Of a stretch of 34,794 nucleotides of DNA, positions 21,669-28,691 are shown in pieces. Position 1 is the stretch's first letter, and every line of letters begins with the position of its first letter. Position numbers and translations under genes: made by a program. Where the stretch lies: NCBI GenBank assembly GCA_947385365.1, contig CANDKT010000012.1:1-34794 (forward strand), in the 5' to 3' direction. Origin of the DNA: an uncultured Bacillota bacterium (GTDB lineage Bacteria; Bacillota; Clostridia; Oscillospirales; Oscillospiraceae). The notes beneath the pieces are model-generated. The model was not told where the DNA came from, searched no databases, and was given only the letters and a program-made list of their open reading frames with translations.

Positions 21669-21761
21669 TATAGTGATATATCACTATACCATAAATCCTA
21701 GAGTTAGTGAAGTATCACTAACAAGAAAAATGCGAATATTTTATCATAGTGACAAATCACT
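21669..21761. promoter_or_regulatory. Three operator palindromes of cassette 1
   Basis: O1 is a perfect 20-bp palindrome, TATAGTGATATATCACTATA (21669-21688). O2 is TTAGTGA-AGTA-TCACTAA (21704-21721). O3 is AGTGA-CAAA-TCACT (21748-21761). Centres are 34 and 42 bases apart. All share the half-site AGTGA. O2 holds the likely -35 (TTCACT) and O1 the likely -10 (TATAGT), 17 bases apart, of the minus-strand SLOG gene. O3 lies just before the regulator RBS. Repression of both genes by the adjacent HTH protein is likely. Confidence 0.85.
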
Positions 21762-21775
21762 TGGAGGATTTGCCT

Positions 21776-22018
21776 ATGAATACCCGCGAGGCTGTTGCGG
21801 CCCGTATTCTGGAACTATGCAAAGAACGAGGCATTACCCCCAACGGCTTGAGTAATATATCCGCCGTTCCTCAGGCGACTATTAAGAGTATTCTCAATGG
21901 CGAGAGTCAAAACCCTGGAACAGTTACCATCAAAAAGTTATGCGATGGCTTTGAAATCACCTTAGGGGAATTTTTTTCTACCCAAACGTTTGATGCTTTG
22001 GAGCAGGAAATCTATTGA
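21776..22018 (+). CDS. XRE-family HTH regulator (cassette 1)
   Basis: An 80-residue Cro/C1-type helix-turn-helix protein. The HTH spans about residues 8-60; ITPNGLSNISAVPQATIKSIL carries the turn and recognition helix. The family usually acts as a dimer on palindromes. The divergent SLOG gene and three AGTGA palindromes in the gap suggest this protein is their repressor. ATG 21776 has TTGGAGG 8 bases upstream. The first 26 codons and RBS are duplicated exactly in the relic at 20351. Same length as the cassette 2 regulator, and similar by eye. Confidence 0.87.
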   Translation: MNTREAVAARILELCKERGITPNGLSNISAVPQATIKSILNGESQNPGTVTIKKLCDGFEITLGEFFSTQTFDALEQEIY

Positions 22019-22051
22019 TGGATTGGACATCCCGCTACTCCTGTTGAGGTT

Positions 22052-22585
22052 TTACCGCTCTGTTTTTTCGCAGCTCACGCGTCTGGTAAGCGGGTCGATT
22101 CGGATAACTTCCCGCTCAAGTTTTTTGGCATATCGAACCGTCATTCCGGTTCCGCTCCGGTAGCTCCCGTTGTAGACTGCCAGCAATACAGAGGAATGCT
22201 CTACCAGATAGCGGTTCCGCGCGAACATACAGTCTGAGGTATATTCCCGGTTCACATAGATCACCTCATCCGCCTGCCGCAAAATAGAATGATACCGTTC
22301 CTGCTCCGACGTCGGCCACTTGCGCTCCTGCCCCTCACAGGGAAGGACGCAGTGGAGGCGCAGAGCGGGATTTTTCTTTTTGAGGTCCAGCACGATTTCC
22401 GCCGCCCAGAGGTCCACCCCCTGAGCCATACCGGATAAAAATTCCGTTACGCCCCGCTCAGCCAGCAGTTTGATTTGTTCCGCCAAAGTTTCCTTCAACA
22501 GGACACAGCCTAAAGCCGTTTCGTTGTCTTTCCACGGGAAACTTTTGGGCCGATGGCCGGTAAATGCGCAGATAATACGTTTCAT
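22052..22585 (-). CDS. SLOG superfamily protein, DUF1273/YpsA-like (copy 2)
   Basis: A 177-residue protein almost the same as copy 1, starting IICAFTGHRPKSFPW and ending VSCEKTER. Differences are concentrated in residues 18-45 (DNETALGC, TLAEQIKLLAERG) and in the last ten residues. The core motifs (GMAQGVDLWAAEIVL, YNGSYRSGTG) are unchanged. ATG 22585 has GGGAGG about 8 bases upstream. It is divergent from the regulator at 22719 and convergent with the first regulator, 33 bases away, without a visible terminator between them. Confidence 0.85.
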   Translation of the reverse strand: MKRIICAFTGHRPKSFPWKDNETALGCVLLKETLAEQIKLLAERGVTEFLSGMAQGVDLWAAEIVLDLKKKNPALRLHCVLPCEGQERKWPTSEQERYHSILRQADEVIYVNREYTSDCMFARNRYLVEHSSVLLAVYNGSYRSGTGMTVRYAKKLEREVIRIDPLTRRVSCEKTER

Positions 22586-22604
22586 ATTTAGTCCTCCCAA
22601 TTTT

Positions 22605-22659
22605 ACGATATATCCCATACCCTATTATAGCACACATTTTGTATTTGGGATATATCCCA
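22605..22659. promoter_or_regulatory. Operator pair of cassette 2
   Basis: A perfect palindrome, TGGGATATATCCCA (22646-22659), and an imperfect copy, CGATATATCCCA (22606-22617), have centres 42 bases apart. A TATAAT -10 (22629-22624, minus strand) lies between them for the SLOG gene. The half-site GGGATA differs fully from the AGTGA of cassette 1, although the central ATATAT is shared. Confidence 0.8.
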
Positions 22660-22718
22660 CACGACAAATCGCAAAAATGGATAGAATAGTCGTGAGAAAA
22701 GGGGGAGGTGATGCCGCT

Positions 22719-22961
22719 GTGAACGCAAAAACCGCCGTTGCCCGCCGTATCCATGCGTTATGCTTGGAGCGAAACATGGCAGTCAATGCGCTGGCGAATC
22801 AGTGCGGCATTGCGCCTTCTACGATTTATAGTATGTTGAACACGAAAAGCAAAAATCCGGGTGTTGTTTCCATTCAAAAAATTTGTGATGGATTGGAAAT
22901 CAGTGTTCGGGAGTTTTTTGATGACCCGTTATTTGAGAATCTGGAACCAGAAATCAAATAA
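22719..22961 (+). CDS. XRE-family HTH regulator (cassette 2)
   Basis: An 80-residue HTH protein of the same family and length as the cassette 1 regulator but clearly diverged (about 45% identical by eye). MNAKTAVARRIHALC replaces MNTREAVAARILELC, and the recognition region is GIAPSTIYSML instead of AVPQATIKSIL. The ends (FFDDPLFENLEPEIK and FFSTQTFDALEQEIY) align. The GTG at 22719 is chosen as start because it aligns with the other regulator and has GGGGGAGG about 10 bases upstream. Divergent recognition helix and different operator fit separate DNA specificity. Confidence 0.85.
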   Translation: MNAKTAVARRIHALCLERNMAVNALANQCGIAPSTIYSMLNTKSKNPGVVSIQKICDGLEISVREFFDDPLFENLEPEIK

Positions 22962-22983
22962 GTAATTCCCAACCGACGAAAAA

Positions 22984-23013
22984 GGCTCTAAATCGAAAGA
23001 TTTAGAGCCTTTT
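22984..23013. terminator. Terminator between cassette 2 regulator and Uma2 gene
   Basis: GGCTCTAAATC (22984-22994), GAAA loop, GATTTAGAGCC (22999-23009) and TTTT. It is the same hairpin as at 20465 except for one base pair changed on both arms, so the pairing is kept. It can serve both converging genes. Confidence 0.88.
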
Positions 23014-23041
23014 CTCTATTTTTAGCGGAACGACAGCGATT

Positions 23042-23620
23042 TCACGTCTCCGGGAACACCGTGCTTAAATCGACCACGCAATCGTCCAGGACGCCGACGG
23101 GGACGGAGGAACCAGTGCCATAGACGGAAGCGGCATGGTACGCGCCGTCTTCCAAGGTGTAGACAGATACCACGCGGGCGGCGGGGGCAACGATCCAGTA
23201 CTCGCGCACTCCGGCACGCTGGTACAGGTCGAACTTCGTCAACTTGTCATGGCGTGCGGTAGCTGGGGAAAGAATCTCAATCACCAGGTCAGGCGCACCG
23301 TGAACGCCGCGCTGGTCTACCTTGTTTTTGTCGCATACCACCATCAGGTCTGGCTGAAGGACGGTATCCACATCTTCTGTGGCGTCCCCCTCTTCCTCGA
23401 ACGGACGCACATCAAAGGGCGCAGCATAAACACTGCACTTCTTCCCTGTGAGGTAGCTTCCAAGCTGGACGGACAACGCCATACTAATACTTTGGTGCGT
23501 ATCGGACGGCGACGCAAGCGCAACAGGCACGCCGTCATACAGTTCATAGCGTGTGTTGTTGTCCCATCCTAACAAGTCAGCGTAAGAATACGGTTTCTCC
23601 TGCGGTAATGATGGTGACAT
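23042..23620 (-). CDS. Uma2 family endonuclease (DUF820)
   Basis: A 192-residue protein of the Uma2/DUF820 restriction-endonuclease-like fold. It starts with YSYADLLGWDNNTRYELYDGVPVALASPS (E in RYELYDG) and has LQPDLMVVCD, then GAPDLVIEILSPATARHDKLTKFDLYQRAGVREYWIVAP, the family's PD-(D/E)xK-type active-site pattern. The ATG at 23620 has GGGAGG 8 bases upstream. Its promoter-proximal end directly abuts the truncated relB copy, so the gene sits at a recombination junction. Physiological role of Uma2 proteins is not known; many are in accessory islands. Confidence 0.88.
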   Translation of the reverse strand: MSPSLPQEKPYSYADLLGWDNNTRYELYDGVPVALASPSDTHQSISMALSVQLGSYLTGKKCSVYAAPFDVRPFEEEGDATEDVDTVLQPDLMVVCDKNKVDQRGVHGAPDLVIEILSPATARHDKLTKFDLYQRAGVREYWIVAPAARVVSVYTLEDGAYHAASVYGTGSSVPVGVLDDCVVDLSTVFPET

Positions 23621-23635
23621 CGTGTCAACCTCCCT

Positions 23636-23687
23636 TATCATGTTTCAGCTCTTCATCCATGCGAATATTGATATTGGCTTGCGGCAT
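23636..23687 (-). pseudogene. Truncated relB copy (first about 17 codons)
   Basis: The minus strand from 23687 to 23636 reads MPQANINIRMDEELKHD, identical to the start of relB, then breaks at the sequence before the Uma2 start. The rest of relB and all of yoeB are missing. It marks the edge of the segmental duplication; the toxin is not present, so it is a remnant. Confidence 0.85.
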
Positions 23688-24306
23688 AGATCCCCATCCC
23701 CTTTCCTCACGATTGTATCACGGCGACATCACAATGTCAATTCGCGGGGGTTCCGACTTGGATACCCCGCCGCTTGTTCTTTTTTACCGCTCTGTTTTTT
23801 CGCAGCGCACGCCCCTGGTAAGCGGGTCGATTCGGATAACTTCCCTTCCAAGTTTTTTGGCGTATCGAACCGTCATTCCGGTTCCGCTCCGGTAGCTCCC
23901 GTTGTAGACTGCCAGCAATACAGAGGAATGCTCTACCAGATAGCGGTTCCGCGCGAACATACAGTCTGAGGTATATTCCCGGTTCACATAGATCACCTCA
24001 TCCGCCTGCCGCAAAATAGAATGATACCGTTCCTGCTCCGACGTCGGCCACTTGCGCTCCTGCCCCTCACAGGGAAGGACGCAGTGGAGGCGCAGAGCGG
24101 GATTTTTCTTTTTAAGGTCCAGCACGATTTCCGCCGCCCAAAGGTCCACCCCCTGAGCCATGCCCGATAAAAATTCCGTCACGCCCTGCTCGGTCAGCAA
24201 TTTGATTTGTTCTGTCAGGGTTTCCTTCAGCAACACACAGTCATAGGCGGTCTCATCATACTTCCAGGGAAAACTTTTCGGTCGGTGGCCAGTAAATGCA
24301 CAGGCA
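23636..24306. repeat. Segmental duplication, copy 2 (relB start plus SLOG gene)
   Basis: Matches 20970-21640 with few differences. The match stops at 24306, inside the first four codons of the SLOG gene; everything upstream of that (promoter, operator, regulator) is unrelated to cassette 1. Confidence 0.85.
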
Positions 24307-24317
24307 ATGTTATCCAC
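23784..24317 (-). CDS. SLOG superfamily protein, DUF1273/YpsA-like (copy 3)
   Basis: A 177-residue protein differing from copy 1 at only about seven positions by eye, all conservative or near the ends. GHRPKSFPW, GMAQGVDLWAAEIVL and YNGSYRSGTG are present. The start is a GTG at 24317, with only a GGGAAG-like site upstream, so translation may be weaker than in copies 1 and 2 (ATG with GGAGG). The first three residues are the only ones that differ completely from copy 1, because the duplication stops there. It is divergent from a different type of HTH regulator at 24453. Confidence 0.85.
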   Translation of the reverse strand: MDNIACAFTGHRPKSFPWKYDETAYDCVLLKETLTEQIKLLTEQGVTEFLSGMAQGVDLWAAEIVLDLKKKNPALRLHCVLPCEGQERKWPTSEQERYHSILRQADEVIYVNREYTSDCMFARNRYLVEHSSVLLAVYNGSYRSGTGMTVRYAKKLGREVIRIDPLTRGVRCEKTER

Positions 24318-24370
24318 GCTGTTTCACTTCCCAAATCAAATTTGTAGTAGTCCTTTTCTGTATCTACGGC

Positions 24371-24430
24371 ATAGGCAATATTGCCTATAACGCTTCTCCT
24401 TCATTATAGGCAATAATGAAGATGTGTCAA
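24371..24430. promoter_or_regulatory. Operator pair and minus-strand promoter of cassette 3
   Basis: O1 is a perfect 18-bp palindrome, ATAGGCAATATTGCCTAT (24371-24388). A second site, ATAGGCAATAAT (24406-24417), repeats its left half 35 bases away. On the minus strand TTGACA (24430-24425) and TATAAT (24408-24403) with a 16-base spacer are the likely SLOG promoter; the second site overlaps its -10. The half-site GGCAAT is unlike those of cassettes 1 and 2. Confidence 0.83.
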
Positions 24431-24452
24431 GCAGAAAAGGAGGCCGGACAGC

Positions 24453-24671
24453 GTGGTATCCTATGCTCCTTTGTGGAGGACAATGGAAAAATGCGGTGCA
24501 ACCACCTATACGCTCCAGGTAAAAGGCGGCATCAGCAGTTCTACGATACGCCGCTTAAAAGCAGGGGATTCCGTTTCTACCAACACGCTGGACGCTCTCT
24601 GCAAAATTCTTAATTGCACAATGAAAGATGTTGTAGAATATTTGCCTGATGAATCGAGGAACGGCGATTGA
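24453..24671 (+). CDS. Cro/C1-type HTH regulator (cassette 3, different family)
   Basis: A 72-residue HTH protein of the short Cro/C1 type (HTH_26-like). The HTH lies at about residues 12-60, with GGISSSTIRRLKAGDSVSTNTLDALCKILNCTMKDVVEY; the last part is the typical 'tLdaLCkiLnc.~~DvveY' end of this group. It shares no extended similarity with the 80-residue regulators of cassettes 1 and 2. The GTG start at 24453 has AAAGGAGG 9 bases upstream. It is presumed to repress itself and the divergent SLOG gene through the GGCAAT palindromes. Confidence 0.82.
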   Translation: MVSYAPLWRTMEKCGATTYTLQVKGGISSSTIRRLKAGDSVSTNTLDALCKILNCTMKDVVEYLPDESRNGD

Positions 24672-24709
24672 TCGACAGCTTTGTGAACGCGGTGACGAGA
24701 AACGCACAC

Positions 24710-24750
24710 AGCCGCAGGGGTCCGGGTTTGTCCGGACCTCTGCGGCTTTT
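24710..24750. terminator. Bidirectional terminator between HTH gene and rnhA
   Basis: AGCCGCAGGGGTCCGG and CCGGACCTCTGCGGCT form a long stem with one mismatch, followed by TTTT. The two flanking genes converge here. It also marks the right edge of the accessory island. Confidence 0.85.
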
Positions 24751-24770
24751 GTAGGGGTTGGTTTATTGGT

Positions 24771-25208
24771 TCAGCGGAACTTCTGGGACTGTGCCACGGC
24801 GAGTTGATCGCAACGGTTGTTGAACTCGTTTTCGGCGTGGCCTTTGACCCAGTGGAGGGTGAGGGTATGGATTTCGCACAGGTCCAGCAGGCGGCCCCAA
24901 AGGTCCGGATTCAGGGCGGGTTTTTTATCGGGTTTTACCCAACCGCGGGCGCGCCAACTTTTGGCCCAACCTTTGGCCAAGCCGTCGATGACGTACTTGG
25001 AATCGGAGTACAGGTCGACCGCGCAAGGTTCGCGGAGGGCTTCGAGGGCGGCGATGACGCCGGACAATTCCATACGGTTATTGGTGGTCCGAGCTTCGCC
25101 GCCGGACAGTTCTTTTTTATGGGGACCGTACAGGAGGATCGCGCCCCAGCCGCCGGGACCGGGATTACCGGAACACGCGCCGTCGGTGTAGATCGTGACC
25201 GTTTTCAC
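24771..25208 (-). CDS. rnhA: Ribonuclease HI
   Basis: A 145-residue RNase H that degrades RNA in RNA-DNA hybrids. Active-site residues are visible: D9 in [13 protein letters not shown], Glu in [13 protein letters not shown], Asp in [11 protein letters not shown] and Asp in [23 protein letters not shown] is the classical C-terminal helix. Length is normal (about 150). The GTG at 25208 is chosen because AAAGGAGG lies 9 bases upstream; the longer upstream reading has no homology. It lies 55 bases downstream of ilvE on the same strand, and could share its transcript. Confidence 0.96.
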   Translation of the reverse strand: MKTVTIYTDGACSGNPGPGGWGAILLYGPHKKELSGGEARTTNNRMELSGVIAALEALREPCAVDLYSDSKYVIDGLAKGWAKSWRARGWVKPDKKPALNPDLWGRLLDLCEIHTLTLHWVKGHAENEFNNRCDQLAVAQSQKFR

Positions 25209-25263
25209 CGGGGGGAGCCTCCTTTCGGACCCGGTTAGGTGGTGTGAGGAGCTGCCAAGGGGG

Positions 25264-26328
25264 TTACAGCGGCATGATCCAGTCGTGAGGATCGGCGACG
25301 CGGCCCCATTGGATACCGGTGATTTCGTCGTAGAGTTTTTGGGTAATGGGGCCGATTTTGTTTCCGCTGACGGTGACTTTTTTGTCGCCCATAGCCAGCT
25401 CGCCGATGGGAGAGACCACGGCGGCGGTGCCGGTGCCCCAGGCCTCCTCCAGCGCGCCGGTCCCGGCGGCCTCAAAGAGCTCCTCGGCGGAGATGCGGCG
25501 CTCCTCCACCTCATAGCCCCAGTCCTTCAGCAGCTGGATGCAGGAGCGGCGGGTGATGCCGTCCAGCACGGAGCCGTTGAGGTCAGGGGTAAGGATTTTG
25601 CCGTTGATTTTGAACATGACGTTCATGGAGCCGACTTCTTCGATATACTTACGGTGAACGCCGTCCAGCCAGAGGACCTGACTGTACCCGGCTTTTTCGG
25701 CGAGGTCCCCGGCGCGGAGAGAGGCGGCGTAATTGCCGCCGGTTTTCGCCATACCGGTGCCGCCTTTGACGGCGCGCACGTCCTTTTCCTCGACGAAGAT
25801 TTTGACTGGAGCCAATCCTTCGGGGTAGTAGGCGCCCACGGGGCAGACGATGACGATATACTGCACGTGGTGGGAGGCGTGTACGCCGAGCGCGGCGTCC
25901 AGGCCGATCATAAAGGGGCGGATATAGAGGGAAGTTCCCTCTTCGCTGGGCACCCAGTCCTGTTCCAAGCGGACCAGTTCGGTGATACCGGCCAGAGCCA
26001 GTTCCTCAGGGATCTGGGGCAGGCACAGGCGTTCGGCGGAGCGGTTCATACGGGCGATGTTGTCCTTGGGCCGGAACAGTTGGACGGAGCCGTCAGCGGT
26101 GCGGTAAGCCTTCAAGCCCTCGAAGATTTCCTCGGCGTAGTGGAGGACTTTCGCGGCGGGGTCGATCTGGAGCGGTCCGTAAGGGACGATGCGGGGGTCG
26201 TGCCAGCCCTGACCCTCGTCGTAGTCCACGAGAAACATATGGTCGGTCATGCTCTTGCCAAATACCAGGGTGGAGGAGTCCGGCTTCTCCTTCAAGGTGG
26301 CGGCACGGGTAATTTTGATCTGCTGCAT
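25264..26328 (-). CDS. ilvE: Branched-chain amino acid aminotransferase
   Basis: A 354-residue fold-type IV PLP aminotransferase of the longer BCAT class. The PLP lysine lies in [15 protein letters not shown] (about residue 198), with the [12 protein letters not shown] and ITRRSCIQL segments binding cofactor. It interconverts leucine, isoleucine and valine with their 2-oxoacids. The ATG at 26328 has GGAGG 9 bases upstream. It stands behind its own promoter and is followed by rnhA. No other ilv genes adjoin it, although ilvA occurs elsewhere in the window. Confidence 0.96.
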   Translation of the reverse strand: MQQIKITRAATLKEKPDSSTLVFGKSMTDHMFLVDYDEGQGWHDPRIVPYGPLQIDPAAKVLHYAEEIFEGLKAYRTADGSVQLFRPKDNIARMNRSAERLCLPQIPEELALAGITELVRLEQDWVPSEEGTSLYIRPFMIGLDAALGVHASHHVQYIVIVCPVGAYYPEGLAPVKIFVEEKDVRAVKGGTGMAKTGGNYAASLRAGDLAEKAGYSQVLWLDGVHRKYIEEVGSMNVMFKINGKILTPDLNGSVLDGITRRSCIQLLKDWGYEVEERRISAEELFEAAGTGALEEAWGTGTAAVVSPIGELAMGDKKVTVSGNKIGPITQKLYDEITGIQWGRVADPHDWIMPL

Positions 26329-26414
26329 TTGCGGGGGCCTCCTTAATTTTCCTTGATTTGGCTGAAACGACGCCCAACATACGCGGCGCGTTCCGCGCCA
26401 TTTTCCGACTGTCT

Positions 26415-26443
26415 ATTATAGCAGTCTTTTCCCTGTCGTGCAA
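26415..26443 (-). promoter_or_regulatory. Promoter of ilvE
   Basis: On the minus strand TTGCAC (26443-26438) and TATAAT (26420-26415) with a 17-base spacer. The predicted leader is about 80 bases and contains a GGCGCGG/CCGCGCC-like hairpin. Confidence 0.8.
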
Positions 26444-26488
26444 CCGCTCCGGGCGTCTTTTTTGGAAAATTAAGCGGAGGGCGGGAGG

Positions 26489-27301
26489 CTAAGCCACGCG
26501 GGAGAGTTCCGCGCTCATGACGTCGAGCTGGTAGGAGCCGGTATCGGTTGCGATCCGCCAGACTGGGGTTAAGGTCATGGGGCCGGACAGCGTGACGGAG
26601 GCCACATAGCCGGGTGTGATGGAGTCGATCCGGTTACAGACGTCGCCCAGGAGGTTGACGCCGTTGAGGAACGCGATCAACGCGGTTGGCACGGTGATTG
26701 GTTCGGAAGGTTCCGGGGTAGGCGCGCCCAGCAACCGCCGTCCTGCGGTGATGGCGGTCAGGCAGCCACCGGAGATTTCCATTGTCACCTGCTGAGTGAA
26801 CAGCGGGCGGTTTTCCCAGAGCTGGCGGAAGGTCAAGCGGGTTTCGGTTTCCCCGACCAGCTCCGCGTCGAAGTCCAGTCGGGCCAGGAGGTGCTGACAG
26901 TAAGCGGTTTCATCCTCGCCGACGGGGAAGTTCCCGGCGGAGAAGTGCGCGGAGAACGCGCCGTCGCTGTGGAATTGGATGGAGCCGTTCACGTTGAAGT
27001 AGCGGTAGACGCCGCCGCCGCGGTCCTCCATCTGGACGTCCTCGCCGAACAGGCGGACGGCTAAGGTACGTTCTGTTTCCAGGTTGCGTTCCGCGCGTTG
27101 TGGGAGCAGCTCCATTCGGGAAGGGATTTGCTCTTCGGAGACCTGCACGCCGCGGTCCGACAGGAACCGGATTGCGTCTTCCCGCGCCTGACGCTGGAAT
27201 TGACTGTTCTGGAGTTCTCGCTGGACCACGAACGCCAACAGGAACAGATCGGTTGCCGCGAGGATGATAAGGATCATATTCTTGAGTTTAGACCACTCCA
27301 C
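26489..27301 (-). CDS. yycI: YycI-like WalK regulator
   Basis: A 270-residue protein. WSKLKNMILIILAATDLFLLAFVV (about residues 3-26) is the N-terminal membrane anchor characteristic of YycI, followed by an extracytoplasmic domain. In Bacillus, YycH and YycI bind WalK through their membrane helices and control its activity. GTG 27301 is chosen: AGGGAG is about 8 bases upstream and it gives the MEWSKLKN start expected for YycI. Last gene of the walRK cluster. The usual downstream yycJ and htrA are absent; ilvE follows instead. Confidence 0.83.
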   Translation of the reverse strand: MEWSKLKNMILIILAATDLFLLAFVVQRELQNSQFQRQAREDAIRFLSDRGVQVSEEQIPSRMELLPQRAERNLETERTLAVRLFGEDVQMEDRGGGVYRYFNVNGSIQFHSDGAFSAHFSAGNFPVGEDETAYCQHLLARLDFDAELVGETETRLTFRQLWENRPLFTQQVTMEISGGCLTAITAGRRLLGAPTPEPSEPITVPTALIAFLNGVNLLGDVCNRIDSITPGYVASVTLSGPMTLTPVWRIATDTGSYQLDVMSAELSRVA

Positions 27302-27368
27302 AAGCGGCTCTCCCTTCCTGCTGAAGATGGGGGGTTTTGTTGATTGCCCACTTTCCGCCGCATCGGGG

Positions 27369-28691
27369 TCAGTTACTGGGCGCGGCGGCCCAAGCGGCTT
27401 GAAGCGACTCCGACGCGGTGTCCCGGTAGACAAGGAGCAATTCCCGTCCGGAGAGACCCATAGAATCCATCGCGGCGGCGGTCTGGCGGACGGGAGCGAC
27501 GGGAGATGTCCCGCCGCTTTCGGCGTAGCCGCGGAGTTGAAGGACGAATTGCGTGATACAGCCGTTTTCCACCTGGAAGCTGGCGGCGGAGCCGGAAGAC
27601 AATTGCACTTGGATTCCGTTCAGGCAGAAGCCGAAGTCGATCTGCCAACCTTTCGCGGTCGGTTCCACGCTCATCAGGTACAGCCGGGCTTCTCCGGCGC
27701 GTTCCCCCACGGAGGCGGCGGCGAGGCGGCGGCAGACGTCTGTGATTTCGAACAAGGAGTCGTCTGCTGGGCGGTTCTGGTCTGGGAAACGGCCGCCGTC
27801 TTCTCCGGCGCGGTACTCCACGCGGCCCCGGTTCGACAGACGGAGCGTGTCGTCGCCAATCCGCGCGACCCGTTCGTCGCCCACGGAGTAGAAACTGCTC
27901 CCGCTGACCGGCAGGCCCAAGTCCTCCATCAGCTTTTCCAGAGCCTTCTGTCCTCCGGCGGCGGGGTTGAACGCCGTGTAGGTTTTCGGTTCCGGGGTCT
28001 GTCCGGTGAGCAGCGTGTCCGGGTCCAGGTTTGCGTAGAGTTCCGATTCGAAGGCGTAGAACGCGCCGTTGTCGGCCAGGGATTCCAACGCCTCGGAGAG
28101 GTGGAGCTGATTGGCGACTTCGGACAGGCAGCGGTAATAGACCCCGCTGGTCTCGTCCCGGAAGAACAGCGCGACGGAACCGCGCCAGACGGTCAGCGCG
28201 AGGCGCCGGACCGTGACGTCCATACGGTTGTGGCCTACGGCCAGCCAACCGGCCAGCACTTCCAGCGGGATTGTGCCCTGAAAGTCCAGGCAGACGCCGG
28301 GGGCGGTAGTCAAAGCCTGTTCCCACTGTTCGCGGGTAATCACCTCGGGGGTACCGGCGCTGGACAGGGCTTCCACCAGGAGACTGGCCACCTGTTGGAA
28401 CAGCGCGTCGACGGTTTCCTGATCGTACTGCACGCCGCAGCGCAGGACGTCGCCGCTGCCCACCATACTCCCGGTGAGGCGGTTCGCGGAGATCCGGACC
28501 GGTCGTGCGGCGTCGGCACGGATTTCCTCCTGCGGCTGGACCGGACCGGTCGGAGGGCCTTCCTCGTGGAGCAGAGGCCGGAGTAATTGCGCGCGGCCCG
28601 CCAGCCACACCGCCAGGCAGGCTAACGCGACGATCAGGAGGTCCTTACCCAGTTCCACTGTCTGCCGCCAGAATTTCTGCTGTCTACTCAT
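27369..28691 (-). CDS. yycH: YycH-like WalK regulator
   Basis: A 440-residue protein with one N-terminal membrane helix (LLIVALACLAVWLAGRAQLL, about residues 19-38) and a long extracytoplasmic part typical of YycH. In Bacillus, YycH and YycI together keep WalK in check. The ATG at 28691 overlaps the walK stop codon (ATGAGTAG), indicating translational coupling. It lies directly between walK and yycI. Sequence conservation in this family is low, so position counts for much of the call. Confidence 0.83.
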   Translation of the reverse strand: MSRQQKFWRQTVELGKDLLIVALACLAVWLAGRAQLLRPLLHEEGPPTGPVQPQEEIRADAARPVRISANRLTGSMVGSGDVLRCGVQYDQETVDALFQQVASLLVEALSSAGTPEVITREQWEQALTTAPGVCLDFQGTIPLEVLAGWLAVGHNRMDVTVRRLALTVWRGSVALFFRDETSGVYYRCLSEVANQLHLSEALESLADNGAFYAFESELYANLDPDTLLTGQTPEPKTYTAFNPAAGGQKALEKLMEDLGLPVSGSSFYSVGDERVARIGDDTLRLSNRGRVEYRAGEDGGRFPDQNRPADDSLFEITDVCRRLAAASVGERAGEARLYLMSVEPTAKGWQIDFGFCLNGIQVQLSSGSAASFQVENGCITQFVLQLRGYAESGGTSPVAPVRQTAAAMDSMGLSGRELLLVYRDTASESLQAAWAAAPSN

